Shown here: positions 7,987 through 16,312 of the stretch, in pieces
How the letters are laid out: the number at the start of each line of letters is the position of its first letter
Numbering within the stretch: position 1 is the first letter of the stretch
Assembly: GCA_012523855.1 (NCBI GenBank)
Contig: JAAYTB010000177.1
Coordinates: 1-40,916 of the forward strand
Direction of reading: 5' to 3'
Origin: Clostridia bacterium
Lineage (GTDB): Bacteria; Bacillota; Clostridia; Clostridiales; Clostridiaceae
DNA: 40,916 nt
The notes under the pieces: model-generated
What the model saw: only the letters and a program-made list of their open reading frames with translations
The model's database searches: none
Told to the model about the DNA's origin: nothing
Program-made: the position numbers and the translations under genes

Positions 7987-9204
7987 TTATTTTTTTACTA
8001 TTAACATATCATTTTTTTCAAGTTTTACATCAGAACTTATAGTATAAATCATTTGAGCAACAGGGGTAGACTCAATTTTCTTGCCTTCTAAATTTCTTAT
8101 ATCATTAAGTTTAATTTTAAAATAATCTCCTACAGGTCTTAAAACCTGAGCTTCTTCACCTTCAAAAGCCTTATTTCTCTGTTCAATAGTGGCTATTTTA
8201 GTTTCCTCATCATAGCTTTTTACTACTCCCACTATATCATAGTTTCTAATATATGAAGAGTTTTCATATACCTGTTTGTTGGGATCATTAAAATAAAACC
8301 CTGTATAGTATTGTCTGTGGCTAACCTTATCCACATCTTCCAACCACTTTTTGTTAAAGGTATAGTTTTCAGGATCTTTCCAATATGCATCTAAAGCTTC
8401 TCTATAAGCCTTAGTAATTACAGCTACATAAAAGGAGCTTTTCATTCTTCCCTCAATTTTAAAAGAAGATATACCAGCGGAAACTAACTCAGGTATATGT
8501 TCAATCATACACAAGTCTTTAGAATTCATGATATAACTGCCTTTATCATCTTCTATTATCTGGTAATACTCTCCAGGTCTCTTTTCTTCTGTAAGATAAT
8601 ATTTATATCTGCAAGGTTGAGCGCAAGCACCTCTGTTGGCATCTCTCCCTGTTAAAAAGTTTGATAGCAAACATCTGCCTGAGTATGCCATACACATGGA
8701 GCCATGTACAAAAGCTTCAATTTCACAATCAGCAGGAAGTTTTCTTCTCATATCTTTGATTTCTTCCATGGATAATTCTCTTGCTAATACAATTCTTTTT
8801 ATACCTTGTTTGTACCAAAACAAACCACTTCTGTGATTTACATTATTTGCTTGGGTACTTAAATGTAACTCTAAATTTGGAACAACCTCTCTAGCAGTCA
8901 TTATTATACCAGGGTCTGACACTATAATTGCATCTGCACCAAAATCATATAATTCTGTTAAGTATTCCTCTAAACCATCTAAGTCTTCATTATGAGGGAA
9001 TACATTCATGGTTATATATACCTTTTTAACTCTGTCGTGAGCATATTTTATACCTTCTTTTAAATCCTCATTAGTAAAATTATCTGCAAAGGCTCGAAGG
9101 TTCAACTTACTTCCACCTAAATATACTGCATCTGCACCAAAATCAATGGCAGTTTTTAATTTTTCAAGATTACCTGCTGGTGATAAAATTTCTGGTTTTT
9201 TCAC
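7987..9204 (-). CDS. Peptidase U32 family protein
   Basis: U32 family protein (YrrN/YrrO/RlhA-like), 405 residues. It begins with the typical EILSPAGNLEKLKTAIDFGADAVYLGG-type barrel start. The family signature is EAFVHGSMCMAYSGRC near residue 165, followed by CAQPCRY; these cysteines in related proteins are associated with an iron-sulfur cluster. Members have been annotated as collagenase-like proteases, but some act in tRNA or rRNA hydroxylation, so peptidase activity should not be assumed. GTG start with AGGAGG upstream. It follows an O-methyltransferase and mltG with gaps under 20 bases, the same order as the yrrL-yrrM-yrrN region of Bacillus. Confidence 0.92.
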   Translation of the reverse strand: MKKPEILSPAGNLEKLKTAIDFGADAVYLGGSKLNLRAFADNFTNEDLKEGIKYAHDRVKKVYITMNVFPHNEDLDGLEEYLTELYDFGADAIIVSDPGIIMTAREVVPNLELHLSTQANNVNHRSGLFWYKQGIKRIVLARELSMEEIKDMRRKLPADCEIEAFVHGSMCMAYSGRCLLSNFLTGRDANRGACAQPCRYKYYLTEEKRPGEYYQIIEDDKGSYIMNSKDLCMIEHIPELVSAGISSFKIEGRMKSSFYVAVITKAYREALDAYWKDPENYTFNKKWLEDVDKVSHRQYYTGFYFNDPNKQVYENSSYIRNYDIVGVVKSYDEETKIATIEQRNKAFEGEEAQVLRPVGDYFKIKLNDIRNLEGKKIESTPVAQMIYTISSDVKLEKNDMLIVKK

Positions 9205-9221
9205 TTCTAATCCTCCTAGTT

Positions 9222-9869
9222 TTAAAGCTTCCTCTTTATAACCGCTATACCATCTCCCATTGGTAGTATGCTAGTTATAAGCTTATCATCTTTAGTTATC
9301 ATATCAATAAACTTTCTCATTCTCTTTACTATTGTAATTTTTCTTCTTACTACAAATTCTTTGGATACCACCATACCTTTATAAAGTACATTATCCGCTA
9401 TTATTACACCATCGTCATTTAATAATCTAATACAGTGTGGAAAAAATTCATTGTAGTGACCTTTCCCAGCATCTATAAATATGAAATCATATTTTTCCTT
9501 TAAACCTTCTAATACTTCCATACACTCTCCCTGTAGTATATGTATATTTTCTTTTAAACCAGCCTTTTCAATATTAGCTTGTGCAAGAGCTACCATCTTT
9601 TCATCTCTTTCTATGGTATCTATATGCTCAACAGCCTTACTGCTCTTATACATCAGTATGGATGAATAGCCAATAGCCGTTCCTAGCTCTAATATCCTTA
9701 CCGGCTTAATTATATTAACCATTTGTTCTATATAATTAGCAACTTCCTTATGGATGATTGGAACCTTATTTTCTTCAGCAAAGTTTTCTAGCTCCTGTAG
9801 AATCCCTTGACGGCCTTGTAATAATCCTCTAATATATTGTTCCATAAAATCATAAGTAATATTGCTCAT
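9222..9869 (-). CDS. SAM-dependent O-methyltransferase (YrrM family)
   Basis: Class I methyltransferase of the catechol/caffeoyl-CoA O-methyltransferase family, 215 residues. The SAM-binding glycine motif is RILELGTAIGYSSILMYKS near residue 80. The acidic end of strand 2 is IDTIERDEKM. The metal/substrate motif is FIFIDAGKGHY, followed by IADNVLYKG. The B. subtilis relative YrrM (TrmR) methylates 5-hydroxyuridine in tRNA; pairing with a U32 protein next door, which can act in tRNA uridine hydroxylation, fits that role, but this is inference. ATG start with GGAGGAAAG upstream. It is the middle gene of a closely spaced run. Confidence 0.9.
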   Translation of the reverse strand: MSNITYDFMEQYIRGLLQGRQGILQELENFAEENKVPIIHKEVANYIEQMVNIIKPVRILELGTAIGYSSILMYKSSKAVEHIDTIERDEKMVALAQANIEKAGLKENIHILQGECMEVLEGLKEKYDFIFIDAGKGHYNEFFPHCIRLLNDDGVIIADNVLYKGMVVSKEFVVRRKITIVKRMRKFIDMITKDDKLITSILPMGDGIAVIKRKL

Positions 9870-9887
9870 TTCTTTCCTCCAAGTCTT

Positions 9888-10916
9888 TTAGTTACTTTGA
9901 TATTTTCTTACTGCTGCATCATGCTTTTCAAAAGTTACATTGAATTCGTGGGAACCATCGTTCCTTGAACAAAAATACAAGTAATTAGTATCCGCCGGAT
10001 TTAAAGCTGCTTCTATAGATGCTTTTCCAGGATTACTTATAGGGCCTACTGGCATAGCAGGTATAACATAGGTGTTATAAGGTGACTGAATCTTATAATC
10101 CTCCATAGTTAACTTCTCTTTATGGGTCCCTAAAGCATATTGAACTGTAGGATCAGATTGCAGAGGCATGCCAATTTTAAGCCTATTGGCAAAAACCGAT
10201 GACACCAATGGTCTTTCCTCTGCTACTTGAACCTCTTCTTCAATCATAGAAGCTAGGATTATAATACTATCAATATCTTCATCCCTTAGTTCTTTAGAAC
10301 TATTGGCCCTAACCTCTTGAATTCTATTCTCAAAATTTCTTAACATAACTTTAATAATAGCTTTTCCACTGGAGCCTTTAATAAAGTCGTAGGTATCAGG
10401 AAATAAATAACCTTCTAAAGGATATTTTCTATTAGAATCCTTTTTAATATATGAGGGAAGTTCATATTTTTGGCAGCTTTCCATAAAGTCTTTTTTAGTT
10501 ATTATACCTTTTTCTTCAAGAATTGCGGCTATTTCTTCTAGGTTTTTACCCTCAGGTATTGTGACCCTAGCAACACCAGAATCGGCAGAAGGCTCTGCTT
10601 GATCTATTGCAAGGAGTAACTCATCTAAGGACATATCATCGCTAATAGTAATTTCACTTTTCTTAACACTGATATCTGCTGGGTTTAGCTTCATATAAAG
10701 TCTTATTAATAAAGAATTTTTAAGCTTACCCTCATCCTTTAACTTATTGATAATAGATTTAACTGTATCTCCTCTATCGATAGTACGTACTTCAGTGCCA
10801 TTAATATTTTTTAAAGGTTTTTTAATAATACTAATATAATAGCCTCTGTAACCAATAATTATAACCATAATTGCAATCCATACTTTAGCTACAATCTTTA
10901 TTATCTTCTTTTCCAT
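9888..10916 (-). CDS. mltG: Endolytic murein transglycosylase MltG (YceG-like)
   Basis: Membrane-bound lytic transglycosylase that cleaves nascent glycan strands and so limits their length. The 342-residue protein has an N-terminal membrane anchor (about residues 8-28) and a LysM-like subdomain (TIDRGDTVKSIINKLKDEG). The YceG catalytic region is LASMIEEEVQ, in which E226 is the probable catalytic glutamate. The downstream motif SVFANRLKIGMPLQSDPTVQYALG is nearly invariant in the family. It has 25- and 18-base gaps to typA and the methyltransferase, so co-transcription is likely. The start is ATG. Confidence 0.94.
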   Translation of the reverse strand: MEKKIIKIVAKVWIAIMVIIIGYRGYYISIIKKPLKNINGTEVRTIDRGDTVKSIINKLKDEGKLKNSLLIRLYMKLNPADISVKKSEITISDDMSLDELLLAIDQAEPSADSGVARVTIPEGKNLEEIAAILEEKGIITKKDFMESCQKYELPSYIKKDSNRKYPLEGYLFPDTYDFIKGSSGKAIIKVMLRNFENRIQEVRANSSKELRDEDIDSIIILASMIEEEVQVAEERPLVSSVFANRLKIGMPLQSDPTVQYALGTHKEKLTMEDYKIQSPYNTYVIPAMPVGPISNPGKASIEAALNPADTNYLYFCSRNDGSHEFNVTFEKHDAAVRKYQSN

Positions 10917-10941
10917 TTTATTTCCCCCATATAAAATGTTT

Positions 10942-12768
10942 TTATCCGTCGTTTCTCCTAGCTGCCTTCTTTCTCATCTCTGCATTTAGTATTCTTTTTC
11001 TCATCCTAATGGATTTTGGTGTTATTTCAACTAGTTCATCATTTTTTATAAATTCTAAACACTGTTCTAAGGACATTTTTCTTACTGGAGTTAGTTTCAA
11101 AGCATCATCAGAACCAGAAGCACGAGTATTAGATAAATGTTTTTTCTTACATACGTTAACCTCTATATCATCTGCTCTTGAACACTCCCCTGCAATCATA
11201 CCTTGATAAACCCCAGTTCCAGGTTCTATAAACAAGGTTCCTCTTTCCTGAGCGTTAAACAAACCATAAGTTATAGCCTCGCCAGTTTCAAAAACCACTA
11301 AGGATCCCCTGGACCTCTGAGGTATGTCTCCCTTATATTCCTCATAGCCAGAGAAGATACTGTTCATAATACCATTTCCCTTTGTATCAGTCATGAATTC
11401 ATTTCTAAAACCGATTAGGCCTCTTGATGGAATGGAGAACTCTATTCTCACATAGCCGTTTACTGCAGAGGTCATATTCTGCATTTCGCCCTTTCTTGGT
11501 CCTAACTTTTCTATAACTGCACCCATAAATTCTTCTGGTACATCTATAGTTAAGAATTCCATAGGCTCTAAAGTTTTTCCTTCTTCTTCTTTAAATATTA
11601 CGGTAGGTTTTGATACCTGAAATTCGTAGCCTTCTCTTCTCATAGTTTCTATTAGAATAGAAAGATGTAATTCTCCTCTACCGCTTACTTTGAAAGTATC
11701 TGGTGATAATTCCTCTACTCTTAAGCTAACATTGGTTTCTAATTCCTTCATAAGTCTATCTCTTAAGTGCCTAGAAGTAACAAATTCTCCTTCTCTGCCT
11801 GCAAAAGGAGAGTCATTTACTAAAAAGTTCATGCTAATGGTAGGCTCATCTATGTCTACAAAAGGTAAGGCTTCTGGAGTAGCACTATCTGCAATAGTCT
11901 CACCAATATTCACTTCTCCTAAGCCACTGACAGCTACAATATCTCCAAGTTTTGCTTCTTCTACTTCAACTCTTGTTAGTCCATCATATACATAAAGACC
12001 TGACACCTTTACGTTATGTGAACTTCCGTCTCTATGAAGTATAGTTACATTTTGATTCCTTTTGATAACTCCTCTTTCTATTTTGCCAATACATATTCTG
12101 CCAACATATTCATTGGAATCAATGGTTGTAATCAAGAGTTGCAATGGCTTATCTATATACCCTTCTGGTGGCTTTACTTGTTCAATTATAGTGTTAAATA
12201 GAGGATCCATATCAGAGCTTTCTACATCTGTATCAAGAGTAGCATAGCCTTCTTTTGCAGAACAATAAACTAACGGGAAGTCCAGCTGCTCATCATCTGC
12301 CCCTAACTCTACGAAAAGGTCGAAAACTTCATCAATAACTTCTATTGGTCTTGCGTCTGGTTTATCAATTTTATTAATTACCACTATGGGTTTTAAACCA
12401 AGCTCCAAAGCCTTCTTTAATACAAATTTTGTTTGAGGCATAGTACCTTCATAGGAATCTACAACTAGTAATACACTATCTACCATTTTAAGTACTCTTT
12501 CTACCTCTCCACCAAAGTCAGCATGTCCAGGTGTATCTACAATATTAATTTTAATATCTTTATAGCTAACAGCAGTGTTTTTTGATAAAATTGTTATTCC
12601 TCTTTCTTTTTCAAGGTCGTTAGAATCCATAACTCTATCTTGGACCTTTTCATTACTTCTAAAAATACGACTCTGTTTTAACATAGCATCTACTAAAGTA
12701 GTTTTACCATGATCAACGTGAGCTATAATTGCGATATTTCGTATATCTTCCCTAATGTATTTGTTCAT
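10942..12768 (-). CDS. typA: Ribosome-associated translational GTPase TypA/BipA
   Basis: Translation-factor GTPase of the EF-G/LepA group, involved in ribosome assembly and stress or cold adaptation. The 608-residue length is normal. The G-domain has the P-loop AHVDHGKTT (16-24), switch [16 protein letters not shown] and the specificity motif [13 protein letters not shown]-like domains III and V follow ([21 protein letters not shown]), then the BipA-specific C-terminal domain ([18 protein letters not shown]). ATG start with a GGAGG site close upstream. It appears to be the first gene of a run continuing into mltG; the terminator of the preceding operon lies upstream at 12812-12838. Confidence 0.97.
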   Translation of the reverse strand: MNKYIREDIRNIAIIAHVDHGKTTLVDAMLKQSRIFRSNEKVQDRVMDSNDLEKERGITILSKNTAVSYKDIKINIVDTPGHADFGGEVERVLKMVDSVLLVVDSYEGTMPQTKFVLKKALELGLKPIVVINKIDKPDARPIEVIDEVFDLFVELGADDEQLDFPLVYCSAKEGYATLDTDVESSDMDPLFNTIIEQVKPPEGYIDKPLQLLITTIDSNEYVGRICIGKIERGVIKRNQNVTILHRDGSSHNVKVSGLYVYDGLTRVEVEEAKLGDIVAVSGLGEVNIGETIADSATPEALPFVDIDEPTISMNFLVNDSPFAGREGEFVTSRHLRDRLMKELETNVSLRVEELSPDTFKVSGRGELHLSILIETMRREGYEFQVSKPTVIFKEEEGKTLEPMEFLTIDVPEEFMGAVIEKLGPRKGEMQNMTSAVNGYVRIEFSIPSRGLIGFRNEFMTDTKGNGIMNSIFSGYEEYKGDIPQRSRGSLVVFETGEAITYGLFNAQERGTLFIEPGTGVYQGMIAGECSRADDIEVNVCKKKHLSNTRASGSDDALKLTPVRKMSLEQCLEFIKNDELVEITPKSIRMRKRILNAEMRKKAARRNDG

Positions 12769-12811
12769 ATTTTCCTCCGTCTATATATAAACTGTGATAA
12801 TAATCAAAAAT

Positions 12812-12838
12812 AAAATTGGATACCTTGTACCCAATTTT
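12812..12838 (-). terminator. Intrinsic terminator downstream of the RNase J gene
   Basis: AAAATTGGATAC pairs with GTACCCAATTTT (one G-U in the transcript) around a three-base loop. On the minus strand it is followed by ATTTTT. It lies between rnj and typA and separates the two operons. A further weaker hairpin (GAGCTG / CAGCTC) sits directly after the rnj stop near 12950-12970. Confidence 0.75.
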
Positions 12839-12974
12839 ACCTATGCCATATTAATTCTAATATTTTGATTATAAAATGTCAACTTTTTAAAATTAACACT
12901 TAATAATTGGTTCATCCATTATATTTAATAAGCAGATATGAAAATCCAGGGGAGCTGGTTTTTTCAGCTCATAC

Positions 12975-14642
12975 TTAAATTTCCATAATAATAGGAAGTA
13001 TCATGGGCTTTCTCTTAGTTCTCTCATAAAGGAAGTTTCTTAAATCTTCTTTCATTCTAGTCTTTAAAGTGGCCCAATCTCTAATTCGGTTTTCTTCACA
13101 TTCTCTTAAAGCATTCTTGACAACAAGCCTTGCTTCTTCCATCAAATCCTCTGATTCTCTAACGTAAACAAAACCTCTAGATATAATATCTGGTCCTGCT
13201 ATTACATTTCCACTTTCTTTTTCTATAGTTACAACCACCGTAAGTATACCATCCTGGGACAGGTGTTTTCTATCTCTTAAAACAATATTGCCAACATCTC
13301 CAACTCCTAATCCATCCACAAAAACATTTCCGGAAGGAACACTACCGTTAACTCTCATTGAATCTCTTGTAACTTCAATTAAATTTCCTACATCAACCAC
13401 CATAGCGCTGCTACTTTTCATTCCTAGTTTAACAGCTAATTCTGCATGTTGCTTTAAATGTCTAAATTCACCGTGAACTGGCAAGAAAAACTTGGGCTTT
13501 ACCAAGCTATGCATAAGCTTTAGTTCTTCTTGACAAGCGTGTCCTGAAACATGAACATCAGCTAAATCTTCATAGATTACCTCTGCTCCATTTTTGAATA
13601 ACTGATTCACAACCCTTGAAACAAATTTCTCATTACCGGGAATTGGTGTAGCAGAAATAATAACTGTATCTCCACTACTTATAGTAACTTTTTTATGTTC
13701 ATTGCTAGCTATTCTGGAAAGAGCCGACATTGCCTCTCCTTGACTGCCAGTAGTAATAATAGTTACTTTTTCAGAAGGATACTTGTTTATAGCATAAACA
13801 CTAATAAGAATGTTATCATTAGCTTGAATATAGCCTAATTCCGTTCCCACAGTTACCATGTTTTCTAAACTTCTGCCAGAAACAGCTACCTTTCTACCAT
13901 ACTTTTCTGAAGCAGTAATAATTTGTTGAATTCTATGAATGTTTGAAGCAAATGTTGCTACAATAATCCTACCAGTTGTTTTTGAAAATATTTTTTCAAA
14001 GGTTTCACCTACAGTGCTTTCAGACATGGTATAGCCTGGTCGCTCTACATTGGTACTATCTGCTAGCATTACAAGTACACCTTTGCGACCTAGTTCGGCA
14101 AACCTGCACAAATCAATAACTTCTCCGTCAATTGGAGTATAGTCAATCTTAAAATCGCCTGTATGAAGTATTATCCCCAGTGGTGTATGAATAGCTATAG
14201 CCACCGAATCAGCTATACTATGATTTGTTTTAATAAATTCAACAGACATTTTTCCTAATTTAATAGTATCCTTAGGACTTACTGTTCTCAAATCTGTTGA
14301 GCTTAACAGATTATGTTCCTTTAACTTGGTTGCTAATATACCTAAGGTTAACTTTGTACCGTATACAGGCACATTAATTTGTTTTAAAACGTAAGGTAGA
14401 GCTCCTATATGATCCTCATGTCCATGTGTAAGGAATATTCCCTTAACCTTATCTGCATTTTTTAATAGATAAGTTATGTCCGGTATGACAATATCTATTC
14501 CAAACATTTCTTCATCAGGAAACTTTAAACCGCAATCAATTACTATTATTTCCTCTTTATATTCAATAACGTAAAGGTTTTTCCCAATCTCGTTAACTCC
14601 CCCAAGAGGTATAATCTTGATCTTATCCTTCTCCTTCCTCAT
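12975..14642 (-). CDS. rnj: Ribonuclease J
   Basis: Metallo-beta-lactamase/beta-CASP exo- and endoribonuclease used in mRNA decay and rRNA maturation in Firmicutes. The 555-residue protein has the zinc motif LTHGHEDHIGALPY (H73, H75, D77, H78) and further ligands in LHTGDFKID. Beta-CASP motifs include ATFASNIHRIQQI and GRSLENM, and the late histidine lies in FLPVHGEFRHLKQH. The C-terminal RNase J domain follows. It is 15 bases downstream of fur. Clostridia often have one rnj, whereas Bacillus has two (rnjA, rnjB); the paralogue class cannot be assigned without an alignment. Confidence 0.95.
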   Translation of the reverse strand: MRKEKDKIKIIPLGGVNEIGKNLYVIEYKEEIIVIDCGLKFPDEEMFGIDIVIPDITYLLKNADKVKGIFLTHGHEDHIGALPYVLKQINVPVYGTKLTLGILATKLKEHNLLSSTDLRTVSPKDTIKLGKMSVEFIKTNHSIADSVAIAIHTPLGIILHTGDFKIDYTPIDGEVIDLCRFAELGRKGVLVMLADSTNVERPGYTMSESTVGETFEKIFSKTTGRIIVATFASNIHRIQQIITASEKYGRKVAVSGRSLENMVTVGTELGYIQANDNILISVYAINKYPSEKVTIITTGSQGEAMSALSRIASNEHKKVTISSGDTVIISATPIPGNEKFVSRVVNQLFKNGAEVIYEDLADVHVSGHACQEELKLMHSLVKPKFFLPVHGEFRHLKQHAELAVKLGMKSSSAMVVDVGNLIEVTRDSMRVNGSVPSGNVFVDGLGVGDVGNIVLRDRKHLSQDGILTVVVTIEKESGNVIAGPDIISRGFVYVRESEDLMEEARLVVKNALRECEENRIRDWATLKTRMKEDLRNFLYERTKRKPMILPIIMEI

Positions 14643-14657
14643 TGAATCATCCTCCTT

Positions 14658-15119
14658 CTACTTCTGCTCAGCCTCTGAACACTCCTTACATAGTCCAAAG
14701 AACTTTACACTGTGGTCCATTATTTTAAACTTGTATGTTTCTTCTATGGTTTGTTCTAATTGGTCTAGTAAGTCTCCCTCCACTTCCATTACCTTAGAAC
14801 ATTTATTACATACCAAATGATGGTGTTGATGATTCTCTTCTTCATGAACCAATTCATATCTACTTATATTATCACCAAGATCTAAACGACTAACAATGCC
14901 TAATTCCTCCAGCATAGCGATAGTTCTATATACAGTGGCAAGACCTATCTCAGGGCAGTTTAATTTAACCAAGTCATAAATTTCTTCTGCTGTAAGATGT
15001 TGTCCTTCACTTTTAACTATACTATCTACTATAGCTCTTCTTTGAGGTGTAAGCTTATAACCCTTAGCCTTTAAGTCTTCTCTTAATTTATTTATTTCAT
15101 CAACACGCATCTTTGACAT
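14658..15119 (-). CDS. fur: Ferric uptake regulator family repressor (Fur)
   Basis: Metal-dependent winged-helix repressor, 153 residues. The DNA-binding domain contains GYKLTPQRRAIVDSIV and the recognition helix region GLATVYRTIAMLEELGIV. The metal-sensing and dimerisation domain contains HQHHHLVCNKC, then FGLCKEC; the two CxxC pairs are the structural zinc site. The Fur/PerR/Zur choice cannot be settled from motifs alone. The position between rnj and DUF1292 matches the gene annotated fur in other clostridia. An ATG start is used, and an in-frame ATG three codons later is possible. It sits in a tight run ireB-ruvX-DUF1292-fur-rnj. Confidence 0.88.
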   Translation of the reverse strand: MSKMRVDEINKLREDLKAKGYKLTPQRRAIVDSIVKSEGQHLTAEEIYDLVKLNCPEIGLATVYRTIAMLEELGIVSRLDLGDNISRYELVHEEENHQHHHLVCNKCSKVMEVEGDLLDQLEQTIEETYKFKIMDHSVKFFGLCKECSEAEQK

Positions 15120-15137
15120 TCCTCATCCCTCTCTTAC

Positions 15138-15419
15138 TTAATTAAAATCATTTTCTGAAAAAATAGCCTCATAAGCCTCACAAACCAATTGGAACTCTTC
15201 TTCGTCCTCAATGGTTATTAATATGTCATTATCTTCTTCATCCTTTTCGATTTTTAAGGCTATAGCTTCATCTGCTTCCCCTTCGACAGGAATTACAATA
15301 ACATACTCCTTATCCTCAATATCGAATTTAGTCACTACATTAAATTCAGTTTCTTTACCTTCTTCATCTGTTAGTACAATTGATTCTACATCGTTTTCCA
15401 AATATATCCTTCCTTTCAT
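15138..15419 (-). CDS. DUF1292 domain protein (YrzB-like)
   Basis: Small very acidic protein of 93 residues with the DUF1292 pattern: a first half VLTDEEGKETEFNVVTKFDIEDKEYVIVIP and an acidic tail ending in EDEEEFQLVCEAYEAIF. The function is unknown in all organisms I know of. The gene is nearly always found with ruvX and ireB in Firmicutes, as here (8-base gap from ruvX, 18 bases to fur). ATG start with AAGGAAGG upstream. Confidence 0.9.
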   Translation of the reverse strand: MKGRIYLENDVESIVLTDEEGKETEFNVVTKFDIEDKEYVIVIPVEGEADEAIALKIEKDEEDNDILITIEDEEEFQLVCEAYEAIFSENDFN

Positions 15420-15427
15420 TTTGATAT

Positions 15428-15844
15428 TTATTTTTTTGACATTCTGTCAAGATAACCTTGTAATATATACATAGCCGCTAGTTTATCAACGATTTTCTTT
15501 CGCTTGTTTCGTGATAAATCTGCTTCTAACATAACCCTATGTGCAGCTACAGTAGTAAGCCTTTCATCCCAGGTATCTACCTTAACACCAACAAAAGTTT
15601 CTATTTTTTCTGATAATTTTAAAACCTTCTCTCCTGAAGGTCCAATGCTGCCATTCATATTTTTAGGTAGTCCTACTACAATAAGCTCACATTTATATTC
15701 TAACACATGTTTTTTTATTTCTTCTAAATCTTTATTTAAGCCTTTGCGCCTTATAGTACATACACCTTGTGCAGTAAAGCCTAAAGGATCGCTTACTGCT
15801 ACTCCTATTGTTTTTTCTCCTATATCTAGTCCTAGAATTCTCAT
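15428..15844 (-). CDS. ruvX: Putative pre-16S rRNA nuclease / Holliday junction resolvase RuvX (YqgF)
   Basis: RNase H-fold nuclease of the YqgF family, implicated in 5' maturation of 16S rRNA and earlier proposed as a Holliday junction resolvase. From ATG at 15842-15844 the protein is 138 residues, the usual family length. It starts [19 protein letters not shown], containing the first catalytic aspartate. [12 protein letters not shown] is the conserved central motif, and WDERLTT and [14 protein letters not shown] carry the other acidic residues. AAGGGTG lies six bases upstream of this ATG; the open frame's earlier GTG overlaps that site and is rejected. A terminator-like hairpin immediately precedes the ribosome binding site. 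Confidence 0.93.
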   Translation of the reverse strand: MRILGLDIGEKTIGVAVSDPLGFTAQGVCTIRRKGLNKDLEEIKKHVLEYKCELIVVGLPKNMNGSIGPSGEKVLKLSEKIETFVGVKVDTWDERLTTVAAHRVMLEADLSRNKRKKIVDKLAAMYILQGYLDRMSKK

Positions 15845-15862
15845 TTTCTTCACCCTTAAAAT

Positions 15863-15888
15863 AAAAATGCCCTAAAAAGGGCATTTTT
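15863..15888 (-). terminator. Terminator or attenuator hairpin between ireB and ruvX
   Basis: AAAAATGCCC / GGGCATTTTT form a perfect 10-bp stem with a six-base loop. On the minus strand the stem runs directly into TTATTTTAAGG. The hairpin begins within the ireB stop codon and ends just before the ruvX ribosome binding site. It probably reduces readthrough from ireB into ruvX. Confidence 0.7.
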
Positions 15889-16141
15889 ATTTTATTCCTA
15901 AATAAGATTTTATAACTTCTTCAAGAATTTCATCACGTTCTAACTTTCTAACTAACGCTCTTGCACCATTATAGTTAGTTATGTAAGTAGGATCTCCGGA
16001 TATAAGATATCCAACTAGTTGGTTCACCGGATTATATCCTTTTTCTATTAGTGAATCATAAACTTGAGTTAATATTGCCTTAGTCAAGTCCCTTTTATTG
16101 TTTATGAAATTAAACTGCATGGTATTTTGATTCTTTTCCAT
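15887..16141 (-). CDS. ireB: IreB family regulatory protein (DUF965)
   Basis: Small cytosolic protein of 84 residues. It contains the hallmark [19 protein letters not shown] and [24 protein letters not shown] of the IreB/YrzL family. In Enterococcus faecalis IreB is phosphorylated by the Ser/Thr kinase IreK and modulates cephalosporin resistance; two N-terminal threonines are the sites there. ATG at 16139-16141 gives the family-like start [10 protein letters not shown] but has only a weak CAGG site. A GTG at 16184-16186 would add 15 residues. The neighbours ruvX downstream and alaS upstream match other Firmicutes. Confidence 0.9.
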   Translation of the reverse strand: MEKNQNTMQFNFINNKRDLTKAILTQVYDSLIEKGYNPVNQLVGYLISGDPTYITNYNGARALVRKLERDEILEEVIKSYLGIK

Positions 16142-16312
16142 ATCAACCTGTTTAAAACCACTTTCATGATTTATAACAGTTTTCACCCCCTTGCTATAAT
16201 GCTTTAGCGAAAGGCTATTTACACATTATTTATATAGTAAAACATATAATTTATCATATCCTCAACGGTCACTCTATATTTATATTATAGAATAAATTTT
16301 AGTAAAAGTATA

